From the NCBI RefSeq assembly GCF_005503145.1, contig NZ_SCNV01000043.1:1-64000 (forward strand): 64,000 bases of DNA, in the 5' to 3' direction. The position numbers were made by a program, and so were the translations under genes. This DNA is from Burkholderia sp. 4M9327F10. Lineage in GTDB: Bacteria; Pseudomonadota; Gammaproteobacteria; Burkholderiales; Burkholderiaceae. Of this stretch, positions 16,276 to 24,662 are shown piece by piece. The number at the start of each line of letters is the position of its first letter. Position 1 is the first letter of the stretch. The notes below the pieces were generated by a model, which was given only the letters and a program-made list of their open reading frames with translations, did not search any database and was not told the DNA's origin.

Positions 16276-16306
16276 AGTAAACACCTTGAAGCCACTACAA
16301 GGTCAA
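16276..16306 (-). promoter_or_regulatory. MerR-type promoter and operator for the metal ATPase
   Basis: On the minus strand TTGACC (16301-16306) and TTTACT (16276-16281) are separated by 19 bases, the over-long spacer that MerR-family proteins correct by twisting DNA. Within the spacer a dyad ACCTTG...CAAGGT (16283-16303) forms the operator. The match to known zntA/cadA/pbrA promoters is strong. Confidence 0.85.
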
Positions 16307-16326
16307 GGCCGCAATCCGGAGGCTCC

Positions 16327-16758
16327 ATGAAAATCGGCGAACTCGCGAAGATTGCCCACTGCACCACCGAAACCATCCGCTTTTACGAAAAAGAGGGTCT
16401 GTTGCCCGAAGCGGACCGCACCGAAGCGAATTACCGCAGCTATGCGGCGCGGCACGTCGAACGCCTGCGCTTCATCCGCAACTGCCGGGCGCTCGACATG
16501 ACTCACGACGAGATCCGCGCCCTGCTGCGCTTGACCGATGTCCCGGCCGACGGCTGCGGCGCGATCAACGCGCTGATCGACGAGCACATCGCGCACGTGG
16601 ATACGCGGATCGACGAGCTCAAGCAGCTCAAGGCGCAATTGACGTCATTGCGCGAGCAATGCCAGATCGAACAGGCCGTAGAGGATTGCGGCATCGTCCA
16701 CGGGCTCACCGACATGGAAGTGAGCGCACCCCGCTCCCGTCATACCCATCTGGGTTGA
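16327..16758 (+). CDS. cadR: MerR-family heavy-metal regulator (CadR/PbrR type)
   Basis: A 143-residue MerR-family activator. The N terminus MKIGELAKIAHCTTETIRFY is the classic winged-helix start, a long dimerisation helix follows, and the metal-binding cysteines lie at Cys78 in the DGCGAIN region and in the C-terminal part (EQCQIEQAVEDCG), as in CadR and PbrR. The C-terminal tail ends in RSRHTHLG, with His residues as in CadR. It would sense Cd, Pb or Zn and switch on the divergent ATPase through the 19-bp-spacer promoter. The ATG at 16327 follows GGAGGCTCC; a longer frame from 16246 would run through the operator. Confidence 0.9.
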   Translation: MKIGELAKIAHCTTETIRFYEKEGLLPEADRTEANYRSYAARHVERLRFIRNCRALDMTHDEIRALLRLTDVPADGCGAINALIDEHIAHVDTRIDELKQLKAQLTSLREQCQIEQAVEDCGIVHGLTDMEVSAPRSRHTHLG

Positions 16759-16853
16759 GCGGGCGCTGGCCCGCCCGAACCTGTCACTCTGCCGCATGCG
16801 CGATGCCTGCGGCAGGGCCGAACCAATCAACGAATCGAAGTTGGAGAATCAAC

Positions 16854-17039
16854 GTGTTCAAGTGTAGAAACCAGTCCTGCGAAGCACAGTGGGAGCAAGC
16901 GGACGTCGTGATCAAGAACGAGGGCCAAGGGCTCCTGTTCCGCTGCCCGATGTGCGGCGCGCGCAATTACGTCGAGCGTTTCGACGCGGACGATGGCTCG
17001 GTGGTCTACGAGCAGATCGACGGCCGTCCTTTCCTGTAA
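16854..17039 (+). CDS. Small zinc-ribbon protein
   Basis: A 61-residue protein starting with GTG at 16854, preceded by TTGGAGAATC. It has a C-x4-C pair (CRNQSC, residues 4-9) and a CPMC pair (about 32-35), making one four-cysteine zinc ribbon. Function is unknown. It ends 21 bases before dbpA in the same orientation and may be transcribed with it. Confidence 0.72.
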   Translation: MFKCRNQSCEAQWEQADVVIKNEGQGLLFRCPMCGARNYVERFDADDGSVVYEQIDGRPFL

Positions 17040-17060
17040 GCCCATCCGAGCCATCGACAC

Positions 17061-18473
17061 ATGAACAGTCCCACGACCACCGCCGCGCCCGCAGGCGCCC
17101 CGTTCAGCCTGCTGCCGCTGGCGCCGGCGATGCTCGCCAACCTCGCGCAGCTTGGCTACGTCGACATGACGCCGATCCAGGCCGCGAGCCTGCCGATCGC
17201 GCTGGCCGGCCACGATCTGATCGCCCAGGCGAAAACCGGCAGCGGCAAGACCGCGGCGTTTTCGCTCGCGTTGCTGGCGCGCCTCGACGCGCGCAACTTC
17301 GACGTACAGGCGATGGTGCTGTGCCCGACGCGTGAACTGGCCGACCAGGTCACCCAGGAAATCCGCCGCCTCGCCCGAGCCGAGCAAAACATCAAGGTGC
17401 TGACGCTCTGTGGCGGCACGCCGATGCGTCCTCAGACCGCGAGCCTTGAGCAAGGCGCACATATCGTGGTCGGCACGCCGGGTCGCGTCATGGATCACCT
17501 CGAGCGCGGCAGTCTCGCGCTGGGCGCGCTGAACACGCTGGTGCTCGACGAAGCCGACCGGATGCTCGATATGGGCTTCTTCGACGACATCGCCACGGTG
17601 GCGCGTCAATGCCCGAAGGAACGGCAGACGCTGTTGTTTTCCGCAACCTATCCCGATGGCATTGCCAAGCTGAGCCAGCAATTCTTGCGCAGTCCGAAGG
17701 AAGTGAAGCTCGAAGAGCAGCACGACAACAGCAAGATCCGGCAACGCTTCTATGAAGTGACGGAAGACGGCCGGCTGCATGCAGTTGGCCTGTTGTTGAA
17801 TCACTACCGCCCGGTCAGCACGCTGGCGTTCTGCAATACCAAACAGCAATGCCGCGATCTGCTCGACGTGCTGCGCGCGCAAGGTTTTCATGCGCTCGCG
17901 CTGCACGGCGAACTCGATCAGCGCGAGCGCGATCAGGTGCTGATCCAGTTCGCCAACCGCAGTTGTTCGGTGCTGGTGGCAACGGATGTCGCGGCGCGCG
18001 GTCTGGACATCGCGCAACTCGAAGCGGTGATCAACGTCGACGTGACGCCGGATCCCGAGGTGCACGTGCACCGCATCGGGCGCACGGGCCGCGCCGATCA
18101 GGAAGGCTGGGCGCTGAGTCTCGCGAGCATGAACGAGATGGGCCGAGTCGGCGGTCTCGAACAGGTGCAGGGGCGCGAGGTCGAATGGCATCCGCTTTCC
18201 GAACTGACTTCGACCAGCAATGAGCGCCTGCTGCCGCCCATGGAAACGCTGCAGATTCTCGGTGGCCGCAAGGAAAAGATCCGCCCCGGCGACGTGCTCG
18301 GCGCGCTCACCGGTGAAGCGGGTTTCGCTGGTTCGCAGATCGGCAAGATCAACGTGACCGAGTTCTCGACGTATGTCGCCGTCGAACGCAGTGTCGCCCG
18401 CGACGCCTTGCGCAAGCTCAGCGCCGGCAAGGTGAAGGGCAAGAAGGTCAAAGTCCGTTTGATGGACGAGTAA
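17061..18473 (+). CDS. dbpA: ATP-dependent RNA helicase DbpA
   Basis: A 470-residue DEAD-box helicase. Q motif and Walker A (AKTGSGKTAAF, about 56-66), the DEAD box as DEADRML (about 164-170), SAT (about 195-197) and the C-terminal HRIGRTGR motif are all present. After the helicase core, residues from about 395 form a DbpA-type RNA-binding domain (GALTGEAGFAGSQIGKINV). That domain anchors DbpA to hairpin 92 of 23S rRNA during 50S assembly. The C-terminal domain and overall length favour DbpA over RhlE or other DEAD-box proteins. A strong 11-bp hairpin follows the gene. Confidence 0.94.
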   Translation: MNSPTTTAAPAGAPFSLLPLAPAMLANLAQLGYVDMTPIQAASLPIALAGHDLIAQAKTGSGKTAAFSLALLARLDARNFDVQAMVLCPTRELADQVTQEIRRLARAEQNIKVLTLCGGTPMRPQTASLEQGAHIVVGTPGRVMDHLERGSLALGALNTLVLDEADRMLDMGFFDDIATVARQCPKERQTLLFSATYPDGIAKLSQQFLRSPKEVKLEEQHDNSKIRQRFYEVTEDGRLHAVGLLLNHYRPVSTLAFCNTKQQCRDLLDVLRAQGFHALALHGELDQRERDQVLIQFANRSCSVLVATDVAARGLDIAQLEAVINVDVTPDPEVHVHRIGRTGRADQEGWALSLASMNEMGRVGGLEQVQGREVEWHPLSELTSTSNERLLPPMETLQILGGRKEKIRPGDVLGALTGEAGFAGSQIGKINVTEFSTYVAVERSVARDALRKLSAGKVKGKKVKVRLMDE

Positions 18474-18489
18474 GCGGTACCGGCGTTGC

Positions 18490-18518
18490 GCACGGCATGA
18501 CATAAACTCATGCCGTGC
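18490..18518 (+). terminator. Hairpin after dbpA
   Basis: A perfect 11-bp stem (GCACGGCATGA/TCATGCCGTGC) with a 7-base loop begins 17 bases after the dbpA stop. No T-run follows, so it may be a weak terminator or a 3'-end stabiliser. Confidence 0.5.
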
Positions 18519-18629
18519 ATGACAAACTATCGATTGTGACCCCGCCCCGGCTGATGCCTAATCGTCAAACCGGCCGGGGCGCATGGAACACGCGCTCCGC
18601 TGCTTCGCAGTCAGACGGAGAAAGCATCC

Positions 18630-19784
18630 ATGCAGAGCGCCTTGCACGCCCGCTCAAAATTGCCTGATGTAGGCACGACAATCTTTACCGTGATCGGCCA
18701 ACTGGCCGCCCAACACGAAGCGTTGAACCTCTCGCAGGGCGCGCCGAACTTTGCGCCCGATCCGCAACTGGTGGAAGGTGTGGCCGCGGCCATGCGCGCC
18801 GGACATAACCAGTACGCGCCAATGGCCGGCATCGCCGCACTGCGCGAGGCACTCGCCGACAAGGTGGAGACTTTGTATGGCGTGCGTTATGACCCCGCCG
18901 CCGAAGTGACGGTGATCGCCAGCGCAAGCGAGGGGCTGTATTCGACGATCAGCGCCCTCGTGCACCCGGGCGACGAGGTGATCTACTTCGAACCGTCCTT
19001 CGACAGCTACGCGCCGATCGTGCGCCTGCAAGGCGCAACGCCGGTTGCGATCAAACTGTCGCTCACAGATTTCCGGGTGAACTGGGACGAGGTTGCCGCG
19101 GCGATCACGCCAAAAACCCGCATGATCATCATCAACACGCCGCACAACCCGACGGCGACCGTGTTCAACGACGCCGATATCGAACGCCTGAAGGCGGTCA
19201 CGCGTAACACCAATATTGTGGTGCTGGCCGACGAGGTCTATGAGCACGTCGTGTTCGACGGCGCGCGGCATCAGAGCATGGCGTGTCACGCTGAACTGGC
19301 GGAACGCAGCGTGATTGTGTCGTCGTTCGGCAAGTCGTATCACGTGACCGGGTGGCGCGTGGGCTATTGCCTTGCCCCCGCCGAACTGATGGACGAGATT
19401 CGCAAGGTCCACCAGTTCATGGTGTTCTCCGCCGACACGCCAATGCAATACGCGTTCGTCGACGCGCTGGCGAATCCGCAAACCTATCTCGGGCTGTCCG
19501 CGTTCTATCAACGCAAGCGCGATCTGCTCACGCACGCGTTGCGCGACTCGCGTTTCGAATTGCTGCCGAGCGAAGGCAGCTTTTTCATGTTGGCGCGCTT
19601 TCGTGGCTTCTCCGACGAACGCGATAGCGATTTCGTCCTGCGCCTGATTCGCGATGCCCGGGTGGCGACGATTCCTCTCTCGGCCTTCTACACGGACGGA
19701 ACGGATTCCGGCCTGATCCGGCTCAGTTTTTCGAAAGACGATGCCACGCTGATCGAAGGGGCGCGACGCCTCTGTGCGATCTGA
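18630..19784 (+). CDS. PLP-dependent aminotransferase (methionine aminotransferase type)
   Basis: A 384-residue fold-type I aminotransferase of the class I/II group. The PLP-binding lysine lies in SSFGKSYHVTGWRVGY (about 231-246), the NTPHNPTATVF segment holds the Asn that contacts PLP, and the terminal RLSFSK motif supplies the carboxylate-binding Arg. The start LPDVGTTIFTVIGQLAAQH and LSQGAPNF resemble YbdL/kynurenine-aminotransferase-like enzymes that act on methionine and aromatic amino acids. Precise substrate is uncertain. It stands alone between dbpA and an amino-acid binding protein, with 73 bases to the latter; co-transcription is possible. Confidence 0.88.
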   Translation: MQSALHARSKLPDVGTTIFTVIGQLAAQHEALNLSQGAPNFAPDPQLVEGVAAAMRAGHNQYAPMAGIAALREALADKVETLYGVRYDPAAEVTVIASASEGLYSTISALVHPGDEVIYFEPSFDSYAPIVRLQGATPVAIKLSLTDFRVNWDEVAAAITPKTRMIIINTPHNPTATVFNDADIERLKAVTRNTNIVVLADEVYEHVVFDGARHQSMACHAELAERSVIVSSFGKSYHVTGWRVGYCLAPAELMDEIRKVHQFMVFSADTPMQYAFVDALANPQTYLGLSAFYQRKRDLLTHALRDSRFELLPSEGSFFMLARFRGFSDERDSDFVLRLIRDARVATIPLSAFYTDGTDSGLIRLSFSKDDATLIEGARRLCAI

Positions 19785-19857
19785 CGAGTGCCGCCGCCGG
19801 TCGTTGGCATCGCGACCGGCAGACTCGATATGACGTCAAATTCCAGGTGAAGAATCC

Positions 19858-20643
19858 ATGATGAAACTGTTCAAACCCCTGTTGGCATTGGCATGCGCGC
19901 TGGCGTCGGTCTCTGCGTTCGCTGCCGACACTGGCGCGCTGCGCTTCGGTCTCGAAGCGCAATATCCGCCGTTCGAATCGAAAGGGCCGAACGGTGACCT
20001 GCAAGGCCTCGATATCGACATCGGCAGGGCGGTCTGCACGGCCGCGCATCTGAGCTGCAAGTGGGTTGAAACCTCGTTCGACGGTTTGATTCCCGCGCTC
20101 CAGGGCCGCAAGTTCGATGCGATCAATTCGGCGATGAACGCCACCGAGAAGCGCCGCCAGGCGATTGATTTCACCAATGTGATTTACCGCGTGCCCACGC
20201 AGTTGATTGCGAAGAACGGCAGCGGCCTCGAACCGACGCCTGAATCGCTGAAGGGCAAGCGTGTCGGCGTGCTGCAGGCGTCGATTCAGGAAACGTACGC
20301 GAAGGTGCACTGGGAAGCGGCAGGCGTCAACGTCGTGTCGTATCAGGACCAGAACCAGATCTACGCGGACCTCGGTGCGGGCCGGCTTGACGCGACGCTC
20401 GTGCTGGCGCCTTCCGGGCAATCAGGCTTCCTGTCGCGGCCGGATGGCAAAGACTTCTCGTTTGTCGGTCAACCGGTGCGCGACGACAAGATCCTCGGCG
20501 GTGGAATTGCTTTCGGACTGCGCAAGGGCGACACCGCGCTGCGTGACCAGCTCAACGCGGCGATTGCCAAAGTGCAGGCCGACGGCACGGTAAAGACGCT
20601 GGCGCAGAAGTACCTCGGCAATATCGACGTCACGCCGAAGTAG
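19858..20643 (+). CDS. Amino-acid ABC transporter periplasmic binding protein
   Basis: A 261-residue solute-binding protein of family 3. It has a clear signal peptide (lysine start, hydrophobic stretch, cleavage after ...SAFA at about residue 22), then LRFGLEAQYPPFESKGPNG and LQGLDIDIGRAVC typical of the HisJ/ArgT/LAO group for basic or polar amino acids. It would deliver ligand to an ABC permease, but no permease or ATPase gene is adjacent, so it is an orphan that must share components encoded elsewhere. Substrate cannot be fixed from the sequence. Confidence 0.88.
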   Translation: MMKLFKPLLALACALASVSAFAADTGALRFGLEAQYPPFESKGPNGDLQGLDIDIGRAVCTAAHLSCKWVETSFDGLIPALQGRKFDAINSAMNATEKRRQAIDFTNVIYRVPTQLIAKNGSGLEPTPESLKGKRVGVLQASIQETYAKVHWEAAGVNVVSYQDQNQIYADLGAGRLDATLVLAPSGQSGFLSRPDGKDFSFVGQPVRDDKILGGGIAFGLRKGDTALRDQLNAAIAKVQADGTVKTLAQKYLGNIDVTPK

Positions 20644-20649
20644 CCCGTA

Positions 20650-21999
20650 TCAGTTGTTTTGCGCGACTTGATCGGCGCTGCGAAACGCGTTCTCGGCGTT
20701 GATCAGCCGGCGCTTGAGCAAGGGCACATTGTTCACCACGCGCAGGCCAGTGCGCATCGCGCCGAGCGCCACGCGCCCGACCACCGGACGGTGCAGCGCA
20801 CCGCGGTCGTCGAACTGCTTGCGCGATTCCGCGACCGCGAGGAAACCGTAGCGGCGCATATCGGCCTCGTATCCTGCGACGGCATCATGCCCGGACAGCC
20901 TGCCTCTCTGAGCATCGCCCAGGCGCGCGGCCAGCAGTGCCGCATCGCGCAAGGCCGTATTGGCGCCGACGCCGCGACCCGGCGTCATCAGGTGCACCGC
21001 ATCGCCGAGGACGGTTACGTTGGTGGTCGGCCACTCCTCGACCGGCAGCGAGGTGCGGACATCCACGCTAAAGGTCGTACCCGGATCGGACGCGCGAATC
21101 AGTGCACGCAGATTGGGATGCCAGCCATCTGTGATTTCCGTGGCGAGGGCGAGTAGCGCCGGTTGTCCGAGCGACTTCGGATCCGCCGGCAGATTGCGCA
21201 AGGCGCCCCAGACGCCCCACATCAGATAGTCGCGGCTGTTGTCGAAGAGCAGGCCAGGCCAACGCGCGAGTAGCTCGGCATCGTTGCTGCCGATGCCTTC
21301 TTTCGGACCCTCCGCACTCCACGGGAACTCCATGACATGAATGATCCCGCCGAATCCCTTCGGCGCGTTGATGAGCGTGATGCCGTCCAGCACTTTGGGC
21401 GGCAGCAGGGCACGCGACGCCTCGGTCATCGGCACCTTGGCCGCGATGCTGACGATGCCGGTGTTTTCGAGCCGGGCCTCCGGCAGCAACTGCCGACGCA
21501 CCTTCGAACGCGCGCCATCTGCGCCGACCAGCAGATCGGCGGTGGCGTGCGTGCCGTCGGCGAAATGCGCGGTCACGCTGCCGTCAGCGTGCTGCTCGTA
21601 TGAGGTGAAGGTCTTGTCGAAGTGAACGTGGTCCTCCAGACCTGTGAGCAGGACTTGCCGCAGGGTCATCCGGCTGACCGACTTGCCGCCGCTTAACGCT
21701 TCGTCGTCGATCGGCACGCACAACAGTTCAGTCATGCGCTCCGTCACGATATTGAAGTAACCCGGCGTGCGCGCGCAGGTGGCGAGAAAGGTGTCGAACA
21801 GATCAGGCGGCAAACAGGCCTTCAGCGCAGCGACACCCTGATCGTTGATGCCGACGCGGTAGCCCTGCAGACCGTCGACGCGGGTGCGATCGCGTTCGTA
21901 GACGGTCACATTGATGCCAGCCTGCTTAAGACCGTGCGCAAGACACAGGCCACCGGTGCCGGCGCCGATGATGATGACGTTCAAAGGTTCGCGGCTCAT
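20650..21999 (-). CDS. FAD-dependent aromatic-type monooxygenase
   Basis: A 449-residue class A flavin monooxygenase. The dinucleotide motif GAGTGGLCLAHGL (about 10-22) and the GDAVHLMTPGRGVGANTALRDA motif (about 310-331) bind FAD; a DG-type motif occurs near GADGARSK. Such enzymes hydroxylate aromatic or polyketide-like compounds with NAD(P)H and oxygen, and some inactivate antibiotics. Its ATG overlaps the stop of the PadR gene (ATGA), so regulator and enzyme are translated together. That suggests the PadR protein senses the substrate. The longer frame reaching 22392 lies inside padR in another frame and is rejected. Confidence 0.88.
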   Translation of the reverse strand: MSREPLNVIIIGAGTGGLCLAHGLKQAGINVTVYERDRTRVDGLQGYRVGINDQGVAALKACLPPDLFDTFLATCARTPGYFNIVTERMTELLCVPIDDEALSGGKSVSRMTLRQVLLTGLEDHVHFDKTFTSYEQHADGSVTAHFADGTHATADLLVGADGARSKVRRQLLPEARLENTGIVSIAAKVPMTEASRALLPPKVLDGITLINAPKGFGGIIHVMEFPWSAEGPKEGIGSNDAELLARWPGLLFDNSRDYLMWGVWGALRNLPADPKSLGQPALLALATEITDGWHPNLRALIRASDPGTTFSVDVRTSLPVEEWPTTNVTVLGDAVHLMTPGRGVGANTALRDAALLAARLGDAQRGRLSGHDAVAGYEADMRRYGFLAVAESRKQFDDRGALHRPVVGRVALGAMRTGLRVVNNVPLLKRRLINAENAFRSADQVAQNN

Positions 22000-22655
22000 G
22001 CTTGAGTCTCCTTCCTGGCAGCGGGCTTGACTGGCTTGTAGGTGGATGCATCGGAGGGCAGGGTGAAGCGCTTGGCAATCTCGTCGAGCCACTCCGGGCT
22101 CCATGTCAGCGTGCCGGCCTTCAGATCGGCAACGACGCTGCTTACCCAGTCCCGTTCCACGACCAGTTGCGCGCGCACCAGTTCGCCTTCCAGCAGGAAC
22201 AGGCGCGGAATCTGGATCGCGGTGGCCTCCTTGGTTGCAGCGTCCATGCGGGCCAGTTCGCGATCGAGCGCGCCGATGCGGGTTTCGAGCTGGCGGCGCA
22301 CGTCGTCGGGCGACAGCAGCGGCAGGAACGAGAGCGCGGCCGGGAACGCCGGGAATTCGCGCGCCGGTTGCGCAAGCTGCTCGCGCAGCCAAAGCCGCGC
22401 GATGTCGCGGCCGGCTTCGGTAATTTCGTAGACCGTGCGCTCGGGAAACGCGCCGTCGCGCTCGGTTTCGCGAATTGCGATCAGGTCGGCACGCAGCAGA
22501 CGGTCGATGGTCTGGTACAGGCTGTTGCGCTGGCCGACGTTGATCACCTCGTCCTTGCCGCGTGCTTTGATGAGCTGCTGCATCCGGTAAGGATGCATTG
22601 GCGCTTCGGTGAGCATGGCGAGGACGGCAAGAGCTAGGGGCGAGTGGCGGACCAT
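21996..22655 (-). CDS. PadR-family transcriptional repressor
   Basis: A 219-residue PadR-type regulator. The N-terminal winged helix (residues 5-80; LAVLAMLTEAPMHPYRMQQLI and TIDRLLRADLI) is followed by a C-terminal helical dimerisation domain. PadR repressors release DNA on binding phenolic acids or other small aromatics. It is the first gene of a two-gene unit with the flavin monooxygenase. A palindrome lies immediately before its start codon, consistent with autoregulation. No Shine-Dalgarno is visible before the ATG at 22655, so the transcript may have a very short leader. Confidence 0.9.
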   Translation of the reverse strand: MVRHSPLALAVLAMLTEAPMHPYRMQQLIKARGKDEVINVGQRNSLYQTIDRLLRADLIAIRETERDGAFPERTVYEITEAGRDIARLWLREQLAQPAREFPAFPAALSFLPLLSPDDVRRQLETRIGALDRELARMDAATKEATAIQIPRLFLLEGELVRAQLVVERDWVSSVVADLKAGTLTWSPEWLDEIAKRFTLPSDASTYKPVKPAARKETQA

Positions 22656-22659
22656 AGGA

Positions 22660-22688
22660 TATGACTAGTGCTGGAATATCTAGTCATA
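22660..22688 (-). promoter_or_regulatory. PadR operator palindrome and promoter
   Basis: A 9-bp inverted repeat (tatgactag/ctagtcata) with an 11-base spacer sits 5 bases upstream of padR. On the minus strand a -10-like TATATT with a TTGCTA 16 bases before it lies just upstream, so a bound repressor would cover the transcription start. Confidence 0.65.
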
Positions 22689-22748
22689 ATATAACTATTG
22701 GGTCACGCTTAGCAAGCGGGTACTTCCGGTTCTGTTCGGTTCGATTCG

Positions 22749-23153
22749 TTAGTCGGATCCGCCGGCGTCGCCCGAGCCGGCCTGCAGTAGCGCACGTACG
22801 GTTAGATACACCACTGGCAGGTCGTCGTCGTCGCGCCGCCAGTCAACCGGTTCGTCAAGATCCCCTCCGGATAGACGGCTGTCGCCAAACCGGACAAACA
22901 TCTCCCGCACGTGCTCTTTGTGTCTTGCGCGAAAGCCGGGGTTCTCGAACACCTGTTCGTCGATTGTTTGTAGCGTGCGCCAGGTCGGTGCTCGGCCGCC
23001 GATCGGGTAGGCGCGACGGCCGCTATCAAGGTGGCGCTTGGCGACGGTGACGATAACCTGCTGAAGGTCGAGCGAGGCGGCACGGAGCGCGCGCTCAAGG
23101 GCGATCGGATCGATGTCGCGGACATCCGCATCGAAGGCCGTGGCGTTGATCAT
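22749..23153 (-). CDS. Hypothetical protein, second gene of a LexA-box operon
   Basis: A 134-residue acidic, soluble protein I do not recognise as a named family. It has no signal peptide, membrane segment or cysteine cluster. A central basic stretch (KRHLDSGRRAYPIGGRAPTWRT, about 39-60) is followed by a helix and an acidic region ending in WRRDDDDLP. An AGGAAG ribosome site precedes the ATG at 23153. It follows the gene at 23192-23473 by 38 bases, so both would be driven by the promoter with the LexA box. Confidence 0.65.
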   Translation of the reverse strand: MINATAFDADVRDIDPIALERALRAASLDLQQVIVTVAKRHLDSGRRAYPIGGRAPTWRTLQTIDEQVFENPGFRARHKEHVREMFVRFGDSRLSGGDLDEPVDWRRDDDDLPVVYLTVRALLQAGSGDAGGSD

Positions 23154-23191
23154 GGTCTTATCTTCCTTGTAGATCGGGGCGACGCGTTGCT

Positions 23192-23473
23192 TTAAAGATG
23201 GTGTTTCGAAGGGGCTTGGCCTCGCTGCGCAAGCAACTGACGGATCTTGGCGAGATGGCTATCGCCGACCGTGCAGTCCTCAACGGGCCGGATGTGCTGG
23301 CGTGGCATGGGCGGGCGTACGCCCAGATAGCGGCATACCGCGGAGACATACGGCTTGCCGTTGCCTCCCAGATGCCGCGCAGCGGCAGCTACGCGCGCGT
23401 CGCCAGCGTGCTTGCACAACCAGGCGAGCGTCTCGCGGTCGTCGTCATTCAAGATGCGGATAAGCTGGTTCAT
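23192..23473 (-). CDS. Hypothetical protein, first gene of a LexA-box operon
   Basis: A 93-residue soluble protein of unknown function. The first half (DDDRETLAWLCKHAGDARVA, then AAARHLGGNGKPYVSAVCRYLGV) looks helical and could form a small DNA- or protein-binding domain; this is a guess. The C-terminal third is basic. I prefer the ATG at 23473. An in-frame ATG at 23503 would place the LexA box almost at the start codon. It leads a probable two-gene operon with the gene at 22749-23153. Confidence 0.62.
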   Translation of the reverse strand: MNQLIRILNDDDRETLAWLCKHAGDARVAAAARHLGGNGKPYVSAVCRYLGVRPPMPRQHIRPVEDCTVGDSHLAKIRQLLAQRGQAPSKHHL

Positions 23474-23504
23474 GGCCTGACCCCTACCTGTATGAACATA
23501 CATA

Positions 23505-23520
23505 CTGTGAATTTATACAG
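23505..23520. promoter_or_regulatory. LexA (SOS) box
   Basis: CTGT-N8-ACAG (ctgtgaatttatacag), a perfect match to the proteobacterial LexA consensus with the expected AT-rich centre. Read on the minus strand it overlaps a TATAAA -10 element, the typical repressing position for the downstream gene at 23473. A weaker half-matching copy (ctgtatgaacatacat) lies at 23489-23504. Confidence 0.72.
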
Positions 23521-23717
23521 TATTTTGGGTAGATGCAAGCGGAGAGTGAGGTTGACGATGAAGAGGGAGGAGGGAGCGGATACCACACGCCTAGGCGAGG
23601 GATCGATGCGGGGTGGTAGTTGGCAGGGCGAACGGCTTTTTCTGCGCGGAATCAGAGGATGCCGTGGAGCCGGATTGGACGAGGAAACTCCCCGGCAGTG
23701 CTTTACAGCGGCGCCGC

Positions 23718-24662
23718 TTACCGGTGGAAATTTCCGCCGAATGCGTTGCCACCGAACGCGCCCGCTCCGTAGCTAGGCGCGCCGAACGCCGCGGAGCCGA
23801 AGCTGGTGCCGCCGTCCGAGGCGTCGATTGCATTGGGGTTTCGGTAGCTCAGCTGCGCATGATTGGCAACAGCGAGGTCAGGCACCGTAGCGGCCTTTCT
23901 GTGCACGTCCTGGGTAATCAGCGGTGCTCCTCGACCATACACATAGCCCTGATCCAGTTGCAGCACGACGCCGACTCCGGGATTGCAACCGGTACCCACC
24001 GCGATGCTTTCGTAGCTGAATGCGCCTGCCGTGCCGATGCCTGTTGCGACCGCCCCTCCAACGTGCACAGCGTCGCACTGATTCGCCACAAACAGGACGG
24101 CGCTATTCGGAATCGCGACGTCGATGAGTTCAGCGCCGCCGACGAATACGGTTACGAGCTTGCCTGCGGCCAAGGTTCCGTTTTGTACTTCGCCGATTTT
24201 TATAAAGTCGACCTGCAGCGCGAAGCCGGTTAAGTGGTTCGCCTGCTGCTGCAAGGGGATGTTGTAGGGGGCGAGTCGCGGGCCGTCGTCGATTCCGGCG
24301 AAGCTCCCGCCGCTGGCGGTGATCCGCATGCCGATACCCGGAATATTGGTGCGGTAGACGTTGGCGAAATCCGCCACTGGAACCGGAGGCGTTACCAACC
24401 GCACCTCGCGCGCGTTCGACTTCCCGTTACAGACAAAGGGGATATCTTGCAGCGCGGCGACGTGGGCCGACCCGAGCGTGGCGCCCAGCGGCAGGTTCGG
24501 AGATACAGCAATATTCGTTGGGGGAAGGGTGAGATTCAGCGGCAGGTTTGCGCTGGTGGAGGCGCAATCGGCATGCGCCGACTGGATGCCGCCGATGCAG
24601 ATGGCGACGACGACCGGCAGGTATCGAAGAATTTGAAAACAAAGCCGGATGTACGCTCGCAT
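23718..24662 (-). CDS. Secreted fimbrial-adhesin-like protein (orphan)
   Basis: A 314-residue exported protein: a signal peptide with hydrophobic core YLPVVVAICIGGIQ, cleaved after HA near residue 32, leaves a mature protein starting DC. The mature part is rich in Thr, Val and Gly, with few charged residues and paired cysteines, as in two-domain chaperone-usher tip adhesins (PLNLTLPPTNIAVSPNLPLG; VTVFVGGAELIDVAIPN). No chaperone, usher or pilin gene is nearby. The C terminus is an unusual Gly/Ala/Phe tail (GSAAFGAP, GAGAFGG, NAFGGNF) not found in pilins. Adhesin is therefore a tentative call. Start chosen at the ATG 24662 after GGTGAGAGAG. Confidence 0.6.
   Translation of the reverse strand: MRAYIRLCFQILRYLPVVVAICIGGIQSAHADCASTSANLPLNLTLPPTNIAVSPNLPLGATLGSAHVAALQDIPFVCNGKSNAREVRLVTPPVPVADFANVYRTNIPGIGMRITASGGSFAGIDDGPRLAPYNIPLQQQANHLTGFALQVDFIKIGEVQNGTLAAGKLVTVFVGGAELIDVAIPNSAVLFVANQCDAVHVGGAVATGIGTAGAFSYESIAVGTGCNPGVGVVLQLDQGYVYGRGAPLITQDVHRKAATVPDLAVANHAQLSYRNPNAIDASDGGTSFGSAAFGAPSYGAGAFGGNAFGGNFHR

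Noticed and set aside
14160..16277. 705-codon plus-strand ORF with Val/Met-rich end
   Set aside because: Antisense shadow of the metal ATPase; the Val/Met pattern is the reverse complement of the His/Asp codons of the His-rich region.
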